Below, in pieces: positions 50,100-59,100 of a stretch of DNA of 64,000 nt. Position numbers and translations under genes: made by a program. This DNA is from Bacillota bacterium (GTDB taxonomy: Bacteria; Bacillota; Clostridia; Acetivibrionales; DTU013), in the NCBI GenBank assembly GCA_023412665.1, contig JAEZCA010000059.1, positions 1 through 64,000 of the forward strand. Direction: 5' to 3'. Under the pieces are notes generated by a model. The model did not search any database and was not told the DNA's origin. It worked only from the letters and a program-made list of their open reading frames with translations. Numbering within the stretch: position 1 is the first letter of the stretch; the number at the start of each line of letters is the position of its first letter.

Positions 50100-51434
50100 T
50101 TGTCTGAAGGTTCTATAATATGGCAGCTGCTTCTGCAGCTTGCTTTGATACTTGTAAATGCGGTTTTTGCCTGTGCTGAGATAGCAGTTATCTCAATGAA
50201 TGACGCAAAGCTGGCAAAGCTTTCGGCCGCGGGTGATAAGCGTGCCATCAGGCTTGTGGGCCTCACAAGTCAGCCGGCAAGGTTTTTGGCTACGATCCAG
50301 GTCGGCATCACCTTTGCCGGCTTTCTGGGAAGTGCCTTCGCCGCTGACAATTTCTCAGACAGGCTTGTAAAATGGTTGCTAAAGCTTGGCGTCGGTATAC
50401 CTGAGAGAACGCTGGACACTATTTCAGTCATATTGATTACTCTGGTACTGTCATACTTCACTCTGGTTCTGGGAGAACTGGTGCCAAAGAGAATAGCGAT
50501 GAAGAACGCTGAAAAGCTGGCCCTTGCAATATCCGGTCTCATCCATTTCATTTCAAAGGCCTTCGCTCCCTTGGTCTGGCTGCTGACTGTATCCACAAAC
50601 GGAATGCTTCGAATTATCGGTATCGATCCTCATGCAGCCGACGATGAGATAACGGAGGAAGAGATACGCATGATGGTGGATGAAGGAAGCGAAAAAGGTG
50701 CTATCGACCCTGAAGAGAAGCTGATGATACAGAATGTTTTTGAATTTGACGACAAAACCGCACGAGAGATCATGACACACCGGACAGAGGTTTCACTGCT
50801 GTGGCTCGATGAGAGCGACGAGCAATGGGACAAGACAATAACCGAAAGCAGGCATACTATTTATCCTGTATGTAATGAAACCACGGATGATATAGTTGGA
50901 ATTTTAAATGCCAAATACTATTTCCGAATCAAGGATAAAACCAGGGAAAACATTCTAAAAAAGGCAGTCAAGCCGGCATATTTCGTTCCTGAGACCGTAC
51001 GTGCAGACGTGCTTTTCCGCAATATGAAAAAGAACAGACAGCATTTTGCTGTCGTGCTCGATGAATTCGGAGGCATGAACGGCATAATCACTATGAGTGA
51101 TCTTCTGGAAGAGCTGGTCGGAGATCTTGAGGATGATATGACTATCCCTGCAGAGCCTGTTCCCATCGAACGTGTTGATTCACATACATGGAAGGTGCTT
51201 GGAAGCGCGCCTCTGGACGAGGTTTCGTCGCAGGTCGGCGTTATTCTGCCAGAGGATGAATATGACACCTTTGGCGGCTTTGTATTCGGCATGCTCGGAT
51301 ATGTTCCGGAGGACGGAAGCACACCCGAGCTTGAGATCTTTGATTTGAGTATAAGGATACTCAAAATAAAGGACCACCAGATTGAGAAAGCCGTTGTCTA
51401 CCGCATGCAAAATCAAGGCACGGAAGAATCCTAG
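50100..51434 (+). CDS. CNNM/CorC (hemolysin C) family membrane protein
   Basis: 444 residues from the TTG at 50100, nine bases after GGGAGG; another TTG at 50094 is only three bases from it. Residues 1-190 are the DUF21/CNNM membrane domain (three or four helices; NAVFACAEIAVISMNDAKL, FLATIQVGITFAGFLGSAF, LVLGELVPKRIAMKNAEKLAL). A CBS pair follows (about 205-325: REIMTHRTEVSLL, FAVVLDEFGGMNGIITMSDLLEELVGDL) and then a CorC/HlyC domain (about 340-425). Homologues take part in Mg2+ and Co2+ transport. The stop lies five bases from the convergent trpF stop. Confidence 0.93.
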   Translation: MSEGSIIWQLLLQLALILVNAVFACAEIAVISMNDAKLAKLSAAGDKRAIRLVGLTSQPARFLATIQVGITFAGFLGSAFAADNFSDRLVKWLLKLGVGIPERTLDTISVILITLVLSYFTLVLGELVPKRIAMKNAEKLALAISGLIHFISKAFAPLVWLLTVSTNGMLRIIGIDPHAADDEITEEEIRMMVDEGSEKGAIDPEEKLMIQNVFEFDDKTAREIMTHRTEVSLLWLDESDEQWDKTITESRHTIYPVCNETTDDIVGILNAKYYFRIKDKTRENILKKAVKPAYFVPETVRADVLFRNMKKNRQHFAVVLDEFGGMNGIITMSDLLEELVGDLEDDMTIPAEPVPIERVDSHTWKVLGSAPLDEVSSQVGVILPEDEYDTFGGFVFGMLGYVPEDGSTPELEIFDLSIRILKIKDHQIEKAVVYRMQNQGTEES

Positions 51435-51438
51435 TGGA

Positions 51439-52119
51439 TCACAGGAGCATGCATAGACGCATCAATTCATCTATTTTTTCCGCATTCTTTTGCCCAGGCC
51501 GTTCTTCGACTCCGGTCAACACATCGATTGCATATGGAGAAGTATTCCTTATGATCCCGGCCACATTTAACGGGTTTATCCCGCCGGCCAGAATTACAGG
51601 GAGGGACGTTCCCGACTGCATGACTCTGAATGTCTCTAGCTTGATCAAAATTCCGGATCCACCGGGTCTGGCACTGGTATAGGAATCCGCAAGGATCGCG
51701 GCTATGCCGGTATCCTCAAGTTTTTTTACAGCACTTTCCGGGTCCGGTATCTCAAAATCACATCTGCCTTCCCCAGTAATGCGCAGAGCCTTGATGGTCC
51801 TGATACCCAAAGCTTTCATCTGTCCGGCAATGGCCGCTGTTTCCTCCAGTGTTTCCCTGTGATGAAGCTGAATGAGGTCAGGTCTGACCGCCTTGGCGAT
51901 CTCAATCACCTTGCGGACACTGCCCCCCGTCACCACACATGTGCCGACGAACGGAGGTACATTGCCGGCAAGCCTGGCAGCCTGATTTGTCGTAAGGTTC
52001 CATGGAACAGGCTCGGGATAATCCGTTACAAAGCCCAGCATATGAACGCCGGCATTGACACAGGCCTCAATATCCTTATTATTCATCAAACCACATATCT
52101 TTACCCTTGTCATACGCAT
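51439..52119 (-). CDS. trpF: Phosphoribosylanthranilate isomerase
   Basis: 226 residues. It starts with MRMTRVKICGLMNNKDIEAC, where the Cys in KICG is the catalytic base, and has DLIQLHHRE, LADSYTSARPGGSG (phosphate loop and Asp acid) and LAGGINPLNV. It performs the Amadori rearrangement of PRA to CdRP in tryptophan synthesis. It is the last gene of the trp operon, 25 bases after trpC. Confidence 0.95.
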   Translation of the reverse strand: MRMTRVKICGLMNNKDIEACVNAGVHMLGFVTDYPEPVPWNLTTNQAARLAGNVPPFVGTCVVTGGSVRKVIEIAKAVRPDLIQLHHRETLEETAAIAGQMKALGIRTIKALRITGEGRCDFEIPDPESAVKKLEDTGIAAILADSYTSARPGGSGILIKLETFRVMQSGTSLPVILAGGINPLNVAGIIRNTSPYAIDVLTGVEERPGQKNAEKIDELMRLCMLL

Positions 52120-52144
52120 ACCCTTCCACGGCGCTTACTGCCGA

Positions 52145-52864
52145 TTACTGCCCGGCATAATAAGAGGGACAGACAGACAGGCTCCTATACATGCCTGAAG
52201 CACTATTGGCCTTCAATATTGCCGTTCCGACCAGAACAGCATGGGCTCCCGCTTTTGCAGCAAGCAGGACGTCCTCCCGGCACGATATTGAACTTTCACT
52301 TAAAATAAGTGCCCCGGATTTTACATGTGGCGCCATACGCCCAGTAACACCAACATTTCCACAGTCCGTTTCAAATATGCCTATATCCCTGTTGTTTATG
52401 CCTATGAAGCTCAGGCCTTGCCGATCTGCAAACTCAATCTCTTCCATGCTGTGTGTTTCCACAAGAGGTTCAAGCTCCAGCTGACGGGCATACTCCGTCA
52501 GCTGCAGCAGCTGGGTTTTCTTCAGCATCGAGGATATCAGGAGCACAGCTGATGCTCCATATTCAGCGCTTTCCTTCAACATATCACGATTTGAAATGAA
52601 ATCCTTGCGTATCACCGGAACCTTTACACTTCCTGTTATCCGGCGCAGAAGCTCCATGGAGCCTCCGAAATGATCAGCCTCTGTGACAACGGAAATCACA
52701 GGCGCTCCAGCCTTTTCAAGCTCCGCCGCCAGCAAGGCAGGATCCCTTCCTCTGAGAAGGTCTCCCTCCCCGGGCGACTTGCACTTTATATCAGGTATAA
52801 CAGGCATCATACCGCCTCTGTAAATTTTCCACAGTGCCTGGGTGCATTTTGTATATTCAGGCAT
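52145..52864 (-). CDS. trpC: Indole-3-glycerol phosphate synthase
   Basis: 239 residues from the ATG at 52864 (GGAGAAGG upstream), leaving a 13-base gap to trpD. Catalytic Lys in VIRKDFIS, Glu in VETHS, Asn in GINNRDI and Ser in LSESSI are present. The first active-site segment reads PDIKCKSPGEGD, so the usual Glu of the E-x-K pair is Asp, and the N-terminus is about 20-40 residues shorter than in standard enzymes, lacking the first helix. It closes the indole ring from CdRP. Confidence 0.92.
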   Translation of the reverse strand: MPEYTKCTQALWKIYRGGMMPVIPDIKCKSPGEGDLLRGRDPALLAAELEKAGAPVISVVTEADHFGGSMELLRRITGSVKVPVIRKDFISNRDMLKESAEYGASAVLLISSMLKKTQLLQLTEYARQLELEPLVETHSMEEIEFADRQGLSFIGINNRDIGIFETDCGNVGVTGRMAPHVKSGALILSESSISCREDVLLAAKAGAHAVLVGTAILKANSASGMYRSLSVCPSYYAGQ

Positions 52865-52877
52865 ATACCTTCTCCAT

Positions 52878-53918
52878 TCATGCAAATTTTTCAGACGGTG
52901 CATAATCATGTGATGCTTCTATAAGCTGTTCAAGCTTTTTGTTTGCCGCTCCGCTGTCAATAAGCTCGCAGGCAAGCCTGATCCCATCCTTGAAGGAGTC
53001 GGCTCTCCTGCCGATCATAAGCGCTCCGGCTGAGTTGAGCACTACGGCATTACGCCGTGGTCCTCTATCCCGGCCTGAGAACACGCCCCGTATCATTTCA
53101 GCATTTTCCTGTGGTGTTCCGGTGGCGATTTCTGAAATCGAGCACCTTTCCAAGCCGAAATCCTCAGGCTTGATTTCATACCTCGCCACCATTCCGTTAT
53201 CAAGCTCATTAATTATTGTGCTGCCTATCAGAGAGATTTCATCCAGGCCATCTGCTCCATACACAAAGAGAGCTCTTTTATAGCCTATCGATGCGGCAAC
53301 CTCAGTCACCGTATCCAGCAACTCCTTCTTATAAACGCCCATCACATGCCTGGAGGCCTTTGAAGGATTTATCAGCGGTCCGATTATCGTATAGAATATG
53401 GTCTTGATGCCAAGATCCTTTTCCGGCGGCAGTACCTTGCACATTACAGGGTGAAACAGCGGTGCGTAGAGAAATGCAATACCTATGTTTTCAATCAGCT
53501 TCTCTACTCCGGCCGGGTCCTGATTGATCTCCACTCCAAGTGTCTCCAGGACATCAGCGCTGCCTGACAGGCTTGAAATGGAACGGCTTCCGTGTTTTGC
53601 CACAGGAATGCCTGCCGCCGCAGCTACAAAAGCAGTGGCTGTTGAAATGTTGAAGGTGCTGAGCCCTCCCCCTGTGCCGCAGGTATCCATCAGCTCCTCG
53701 CCGACCAAAGGATTGATTCTGATACAATTGTCCCTCATTGCCTTGGCAATAGCCGTGATTTCCGACAATGACGGACCTTTCATCAGCAGCGCTACCTGGA
53801 AGCCTGCTATCTGTGCCTCACTCAATTCATCATTCCTTATCGCAGCAATGAGGCCGGATATTTCCTCTGCTGTAAGGTCCCGTTTGTTTGTCAGCTTTGC
53901 TAAAATGTTTCTGATCAT
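52878..53918 (-). CDS. trpD: Anthranilate phosphoribosyltransferase
   Basis: 346 residues from the ATG at 53918, seven bases after GAGGAGAG; ATGs further upstream are too close to it. Motifs: DTCGTGGGLSTFNIST (PRPP site), KHGSRSISSLSGSADVLE, FLYAPLFHPVM, PLINPS and VYGADGLDEIS. It transfers phosphoribose to anthranilate. No TrpG fusion, and trpE/trpG are not in the window. Confidence 0.96.
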   Translation of the reverse strand: MIRNILAKLTNKRDLTAEEISGLIAAIRNDELSEAQIAGFQVALLMKGPSLSEITAIAKAMRDNCIRINPLVGEELMDTCGTGGGLSTFNISTATAFVAAAAGIPVAKHGSRSISSLSGSADVLETLGVEINQDPAGVEKLIENIGIAFLYAPLFHPVMCKVLPPEKDLGIKTIFYTIIGPLINPSKASRHVMGVYKKELLDTVTEVAASIGYKRALFVYGADGLDEISLIGSTIINELDNGMVARYEIKPEDFGLERCSISEIATGTPQENAEMIRGVFSGRDRGPRRNAVVLNSAGALMIGRRADSFKDGIRLACELIDSGAANKKLEQLIEASHDYAPSEKFA

Positions 53919-53956
53919 ACTCATCTCTCCTCTTCTCATCAAATTTGTTGCTATTG

Positions 53957-54730
53957 CTATTTTGAAATTGCTTTCTTTATTGTCCCAATGTACTCATCTA
54001 CATAGGGTATACACTCTGCTCCATATCTGCCGACTATATCGACGATAGCGCTGCCGATGATGATCCCATCAGCATATGCTGCTACCTGTGCCGCCTGCTC
54101 TGCAGTTGATATGCCGAAGCCTACCGCGCAAGGTATGTCTTTGACCTTTTTGATCGATTTTATCATTACCTCCGCATCGCTGCATATTTTCCGCCGTACT
54201 CCCGTTACTCCGGTTGAAGACACACAGTAGACAAAACCCTCTGCCCGGGCTGCGATCATACGTATCCTGTCACCGGATGTGGGCGCTACCATCGATATCA
54301 GCACAACTCCATATTTATCACAGAATGGCAGGAGCTCCTCCCTCTCTTCAAAAGGAAGGTCAGGGACAATGATTGCATCGACCCCGCAGGTTTTGCAATT
54401 TGATATGAATCTGTCAGTACCATATGAAAACACCGGGTTCATGTATGTCATAAACGCGATCGGTATATCGCAGGTGCTGCGGATACGTCTTAACATTGAA
54501 AATATTCCATCCGTTGTCGTTCCCGCTTCAAGAGCCCTCCGGTCGGCCGCCTGTATGACAGGACCTTCAGCTACAGGGTCTGAAAACGGAATGCCCAGTT
54601 CTATCAGATCCGCTCCCGCCTCAGCCATTTTATTTACCAATTGTTCCGTGATCTCCAGCGAAGGATCTCCCGCTGTTATGAACGGTATAAACGCCTTACT
54701 TCCCGAAAATACCTTATCAAGCCTACTCAT
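53957..54730 (-). CDS. trpA: Tryptophan synthase alpha chain
   Basis: 257 residues. The catalytic Glu is in LIELGIPFSDP, while the second acid, usually Asp in LADGP, is Glu here (VAEGP), a variant I believe is common in Firmicutes. Other motifs are FMTYMNPVFSYG, IVPDLPFEEREEL, VSSTGVTG and VGFGIST. It splits indole-glycerol phosphate into indole and G3P. Its start overlaps the trpB stop by eight bases. Confidence 0.96.
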   Translation of the reverse strand: MSRLDKVFSGSKAFIPFITAGDPSLEITEQLVNKMAEAGADLIELGIPFSDPVAEGPVIQAADRRALEAGTTTDGIFSMLRRIRSTCDIPIAFMTYMNPVFSYGTDRFISNCKTCGVDAIIVPDLPFEEREELLPFCDKYGVVLISMVAPTSGDRIRMIAARAEGFVYCVSSTGVTGVRRKICSDAEVMIKSIKKVKDIPCAVGFGISTAEQAAQVAAYADGIIIGSAIVDIVGRYGAECIPYVDEYIGTIKKAISK

Positions 54731-55907
54731 GTATGTTCACCCCCCTGTACCTGGCAATTGCAGCCACATCCTTGTCGCCCCTGCCTGAAAGGCATATTAC
54801 CATTATCTGATCCCTTCCCATGCCAGGCGCCAGCTTCCTGGCGTATGCTACGGCATGAGAGCTTTCTATGGCAGGAATGATCCCTTCAGTACGTGACAGG
54901 TACTCAAAGGCAGCCACAGCCTCATCATCGGTGATCGGCACATATTCCGCCCTTCCGATGTCATGAAGGTTGGCATGCTCAGGGCCCACGCCGGGATAAT
55001 CAAGGCCTGCGGAAATCGAATATACAGGCGCTATCTGTCCGTATGCGTCCTGGCAGAAGTACGACTTCATCCCGTGGAATATGCCAGGCTTTCCTACTGT
55101 CATTGTTGCCGCTGTCTTGTCCGTATCGGCTCCAAGGCCGGCTGCCTCGCAGCCTATTAGACGGACTGCGCTGTCATTTATGAATTCATAGAATAACCCC
55201 ATAGCGTTGCTGCCTCCGCCTACACAGGCAAGTAATGCGTCGGGGAGCCTTCCCTCAGCAGCCACTATCTGCTCTTTGACTTCGCGGCCAATGATGCTTT
55301 GAAAATCCCTCACGAGCATAGGGAACGGATGAGGACCCATAACAGAGCCCAGAACATAATGGGTGTCCGTGATTCGTCGTGTCCATTCCCGCATGGTCTC
55401 ATTGACAGCATCCTTGAGTGTCTGTGTTCCGGTCGTCACCGGGTGCACCTTCGCTCCAAGCAGTTCCATGCGGTAGACATTGAGTGCCTGACGCTTTGTA
55501 TCCTCCAGACCCATGAAGATTTCACAATCCATATCCAATAAAGCCGCGGCTGTTGCCGTGGCCACGCCGTGCTGCCCTGCGCCGGTCTCGGCAATTACAC
55601 GGAGCTTTCCCATTTTTTTTGCTAGCAGCACCTGCCCCAATACATTATTGATTTTGTGGGAGCCTGTATGGTTCAGGTCTTCCCTTTTCAGATATATCTT
55701 CGCACCGCCAAGATCCTTTGTCATTTTCTCTGCGAAGTAAAGCAAGGAAGGCCTGCCTGCGTAATTTCCCAACAGCCTGTCAAGCTCACCTGTAAAGCCG
55801 GGATCATTTTTATAGTGATCATAGGCCTCTTCCAGTTCAATAACAGCATTCATCAGTGTTTCAGGAACATACTGCCCCCCATGGGCCCCAAACCTGCCTT
55901 TTGACAA
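54723..55907 (-). CDS. trpB: Tryptophan synthase beta chain
   Basis: 394 residues from the TTG at 55907, nine bases after GGAGGAGG; the TTG at 55916 directly abuts that site. TrpB1 type: GRFGAHGGQYVPE, KREDLNHTGSHKINN (PLP Lys), AETGAGQHGVATA, and CVGGGSNAMG (phosphate loop). It condenses indole with serine. It is the first gene of the operon, behind a tryptophan T-box. Confidence 0.97.
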   Translation of the reverse strand: MSKGRFGAHGGQYVPETLMNAVIELEEAYDHYKNDPGFTGELDRLLGNYAGRPSLLYFAEKMTKDLGGAKIYLKREDLNHTGSHKINNVLGQVLLAKKMGKLRVIAETGAGQHGVATATAAALLDMDCEIFMGLEDTKRQALNVYRMELLGAKVHPVTTGTQTLKDAVNETMREWTRRITDTHYVLGSVMGPHPFPMLVRDFQSIIGREVKEQIVAAEGRLPDALLACVGGGSNAMGLFYEFINDSAVRLIGCEAAGLGADTDKTAATMTVGKPGIFHGMKSYFCQDAYGQIAPVYSISAGLDYPGVGPEHANLHDIGRAEYVPITDDEAVAAFEYLSRTEGIIPAIESSHAVAYARKLAPGMGRDQIMVICLSGRGDKDVAAIARYRGVNIHE

Positions 55908-55929
55908 TTTGCTCAACCTCCTCCGAATG

Positions 55930-56245
55930 AAATAAAAAAAGCCCTTATCCCCACGAAAGGGACAAAAGCTTCTGCTTCTGCGGTACCACCCAATTTGGCG
56001 AATAATCGCCCGCTCAAACTGTATACTGATATATACATCCCACTGATAACGGGCGGGATACCCGTAAACTCCTACTCTCTGTCGATTTCGGGTTTACCTC
56101 GCAAGTCCATTCAGAACGACCGCTGCAACCGCATTCCCACCATTTCCGGCAGCTCCGGGCATCATAACCGTTTGCCTGGGGCCGGGCGGCTCTCTTTGTA
56201 CAGCCTGTCAGACCTACTTCTCTTGCTCATCGGTTTCACTGTTTG
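55930..56245 (-). promoter_or_regulatory. Tryptophan T-box leader of the trp operon
   Basis: The minus-strand RNA carries the T-box GGGTGGTACCGCAG (55978-55991), AGAGAGCCG-type stem I sequence, and a specifier loop GAA-TGG-AC (TGG complement of 56107-56109, Trp). The terminator is at 55934-55970. Uncharged tRNA-Trp binding to specifier and T-box should stabilise the antiterminator and turn the operon on. Confidence 0.93.
55934..55970 (-). terminator. Terminator of the trp T-box
   Basis: Stem AGCTTTTGTCCC/GGGATAAGGGCT (with G-U pairs) and seven U residues in the minus-strand RNA. Confidence 0.85.
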
Positions 56246-56250
56246 CTAAA

Positions 56251-56279
56251 TTTTAACACGTCATCGCGGTATATGTCAA
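56251..56279 (-). promoter_or_regulatory. SigA-type promoter of the trp operon
   Basis: TTGACA (complement of 56274-56279) and TTAAAA (complement of 56251-56256), spacer 17 bases. Confidence 0.65.
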
Positions 56280-56459
56280 TATTAATTTATGCCGCAACCC
56301 CATATTTTCTAGAGCTATGGAGGCTCGCAATAGCATTTTGTGCCCAAAAGTTCGTATTTTGCACACCACACTCAAGTACGCGCATATAGTATGTCGGTTA
56401 CCAAATTAGCAAAACTGGGTATAGTAATAATGGATATTTTATTGATAAGGAGCTTAATT

Positions 56460-57365
56460 ATGCATGATGTCATTATAATCGGCGGGGGGCCCGCCGGCTA
56501 TACTGCGGCGCTGTATAGCGCCAGAGCCGGGCTGGACACGCTGGTGCTGGAGAAACTGACTGCGGGAGGACAAATGGCCACAACGGCTGCGATGGAAAAT
56601 TACCCGGGCTTTGAAGAGCCAATCAATGGCTCCGACCTGGCTCTTAGAATGGAGAGGCAGGCACGCAGATTTGGGGCCATAGTCTTGTTCGACACAGTGA
56701 CAGATCTGACCCTCGATACAGATGTAAAGGTCGTTAAGACAGAAAATAACTCTCATCAATGCAAATCAGTCATTCTTTGCATGGGTGCATCTCCAAAGAC
56801 TCTGGGCCTTCCCAAGGAAGACCTGCTCAAAGGCTCTGGAGTCTCATACTGCGCGGTATGCGACGGCGCATTATTCAAAGGCCGTACAGTCGCTGTCGTA
56901 GGAGGCGGAGATACTGCAGCGGAGGATGCGCTGTATCTCTCAAGATTCTGTCCTAAGGTCTATCTTGTGCACCGCAGGGATAAGCTGCGTGCTTCTAAAA
57001 GCCTCCAGAGAGAATTGTTCAATAACAATAAAATAGAATTTCTGTGGGATTCGGTCGTCGATGAGATCCTGGGACAATTTAGTGTCGATGGCATCAGAGT
57101 TCGGGATCTGAATACGAACAGAACAACAGACCTTGAGGCAGAAGGACTGTTTGTGGCCGTCGGTACTACTCCCAATTCCTCTCTTGTAAAGGGAAAGGTA
57201 ATTTTTGATGATGCGGGTTATATAATAACAGATAACAAAATGCAGACCAATATCCCCGGAGTATATGCTGCCGGCGATATCCGAAGCAAATATCTCCGTC
57301 AGGTCATCACGGCCGCAGCCGACGGCGCCATTGCCGCCTACTCTGCCGAACAGTATATTACGTGA
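56460..57365 (+). CDS. trxB: Thioredoxin reductase (TrxB-type)
   Basis: 301 residues from the ATG at 56460 (AAGGAG upstream); the longer frame from 56340 has no site. FAD motif GGGPAGYTAALYSARAG at 8-24, redox-active CAVC at 131-134, NADPH motif VVGGGDTAAEDALYLS, HRRDKLRAS, and the C-terminal GVYAAGDIR. It reduces thioredoxin with NADPH. It is divergent from the trp operon and transcribed alone. A ferredoxin-dependent variant cannot be excluded, but the HRR motif supports NADPH. Confidence 0.93.
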   Translation: MHDVIIIGGGPAGYTAALYSARAGLDTLVLEKLTAGGQMATTAAMENYPGFEEPINGSDLALRMERQARRFGAIVLFDTVTDLTLDTDVKVVKTENNSHQCKSVILCMGASPKTLGLPKEDLLKGSGVSYCAVCDGALFKGRTVAVVGGGDTAAEDALYLSRFCPKVYLVHRRDKLRASKSLQRELFNNNKIEFLWDSVVDEILGQFSVDGIRVRDLNTNRTTDLEAEGLFVAVGTTPNSSLVKGKVIFDDAGYIITDNKMQTNIPGVYAAGDIRSKYLRQVITAAADGAIAAYSAEQYIT

Positions 57366-57372
57366 CGCGCCG

Positions 57373-57473
57373 GCTGAAAGGCAAATCGGCACCCGCCACC
57401 AAGCGTTTTTCAGCCCGAGGGCTGAAAATACGTATAGAGGTGGGGCGGGGGGCCCATTATTCGCCTCGTTATA
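57373..57473. repeat. RA-family palindromic repeat, copy 3
   Basis: Same order of parts as 13703-13797: CTGAAAGGCAAATCGG, AAGCGTTTTTCAGCC/GGCTGAAAATACG, GTGGGG, and the CGCCTCGTTATA tail, which here overlaps the zwf stop codon. It fills the gap between convergent trxB and zwf and may act as a bidirectional transcription stop. Confidence 0.8.
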
Positions 57474-58971
57474 TATCCCACCACTGGCGGCCGTCCCGGG
57501 CCAGAAGCTCGAAGGCCTTGACCGGCCCCATGGTGCCTGCGGCATAATTAGGAAATTTTTGCCTCTTCTGTTCCCTGTAGCCTATGATCCTGTCTGCAAA
57601 CATCCAGGAGGCTTCGACTTCGTCCCATCTGGAAAACAGAGTGGAATCACCGCGAAGTATGTCGTAGATCAGCCGCTCATACGCCTCCGGTGTGTTGCCC
57701 TGGGTAGGGCTTATATGGCTGGAATCCATTTTCGTTGAAACTATATCATTGTGTGAACTGAAATTTCTGGTATTAAACTGGAAAAACACGCCCACACTTG
57801 GCTGTATCCGTATAACAAGCAGATTGGGCTCCTGTATGTGCCTTTCTTTAAAGTACAGTATGTTGGGCAGAGACTTGAACTGCACCACTATCTCTGCAGA
57901 TCTTGATGCAAGCCTCTTTCCCGTCCTGATGTAGAAGGGCGTGCCTGCCCATCTGAAATTGTTTATGTGGAGCTTTAAAGCGGCAAAGGTCTCCGTAGCC
58001 GAGTCCGAAGGCACCTTATCCTCCTCCTTGTAACCTGGAACCTCCACCCCATCTATTATGCCCTTGCCATATTGACCGAATACAACATTGTCCCTGAGGT
58101 GTTCAGGCGAGAACTCCTCAATTGCCTGTATGACCTTCAGCTTTTCAGTACGTATTGCATCCGTCTCCAGATTGACGGGAGGCTCCATCGCCACAAGTGA
58201 AAGTATCTGCAATATGTGGTTCTGCACCATGTCCCGCAATGCGCCAGAGTTTTCGTAATACCCGCCTCTTGTACCTACTCCGTATTTTTCGGTAAGGGAT
58301 ATCTGCACATTATCAATGAATTTGTTGCTCCATAGCGATTCAAATACAGAATTGCAGAATCTCAGGACCATTATATTCTGTATCATTTCCTTGCCAAGAT
58401 AGTGATCTATCCTGTATATACTTTTTTCCGGGAATACCTCCAGCAGCTTGCTGTTAAGCTTTCTGGCGGTTGAAAGATCCTTGCCGAAGGGTTTTTCAAT
58501 GACCAGCCTGCTCCATGAGTCCCCCTCGCCTGATGCCAGACCGCTCACCTGAAGTCCATGCACAATAGTCTCAAAATACTCGGGCGCCACAGCAAGATAA
58601 TAAACCCTGTTGCCCAAAGTTCCGGAGCTGCCATCGATAGTCTCCAGATAGCTTTTCAGGCCATCATACCCGTTTCGGTCGGTGAAGTCGAATTTATAGT
58701 ATCTGATCAGTTCCCGCAGCCTGGACCAGTATACTTCATCGATCTTATTCCTCGAATTCTTTTTCAGGGATTCAAACACTTCATCCCTGTACTCATCCTC
58801 CGTTTTGTCCCTTCGCCCGACACAGACCACCGAAAAGCACTGGGGCATTAGATTGTCATATATGAGATTGTACAGCGCAGGGATGAGCTTACGGTGGGTC
58901 AGATCCCCCGTCCCTCCGAATATTACAAGCATCGCAGACATTCTGCCGCTTTCACATTTTTCTGTTATCAT
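57469..58971 (-). CDS. zwf: Glucose-6-phosphate 1-dehydrogenase
   Basis: 500 residues. NADP-binding FGGTGDLTHRKLIPALYNL at 18-36, substrate/catalytic RIDHYLGKEMIQN near 195, FANSIFE-like RFCNSVFESLW, FYIRTGKRL, and GDSTLFSRWDEVEASW near the C-terminus. It makes 6-phosphogluconolactone and NADPH, opening the oxidative pentose phosphate path, and is notable because many Clostridia lack it. No gnd or pgl gene is adjacent. The GGGAGGATG site is about 15 bases from the ATG, a long spacing. Confidence 0.95.
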   Translation of the reverse strand: MITEKCESGRMSAMLVIFGGTGDLTHRKLIPALYNLIYDNLMPQCFSVVCVGRRDKTEDEYRDEVFESLKKNSRNKIDEVYWSRLRELIRYYKFDFTDRNGYDGLKSYLETIDGSSGTLGNRVYYLAVAPEYFETIVHGLQVSGLASGEGDSWSRLVIEKPFGKDLSTARKLNSKLLEVFPEKSIYRIDHYLGKEMIQNIMVLRFCNSVFESLWSNKFIDNVQISLTEKYGVGTRGGYYENSGALRDMVQNHILQILSLVAMEPPVNLETDAIRTEKLKVIQAIEEFSPEHLRDNVVFGQYGKGIIDGVEVPGYKEEDKVPSDSATETFAALKLHINNFRWAGTPFYIRTGKRLASRSAEIVVQFKSLPNILYFKERHIQEPNLLVIRIQPSVGVFFQFNTRNFSSHNDIVSTKMDSSHISPTQGNTPEAYERLIYDILRGDSTLFSRWDEVEASWMFADRIIGYREQKRQKFPNYAAGTMGPVKAFELLARDGRQWWDI

Positions 58972-59100
58972 ATAGCGTCAGCATCCTCCCGATACAATAA
59001 AAAATTACAGTTACCTTGTTCAAGCTTATTTTTACCCAATAAGCTTATGCGAAAACAAGTACTTTATGAATGAGAGTATATATCGGATCATTGTAAGGAG

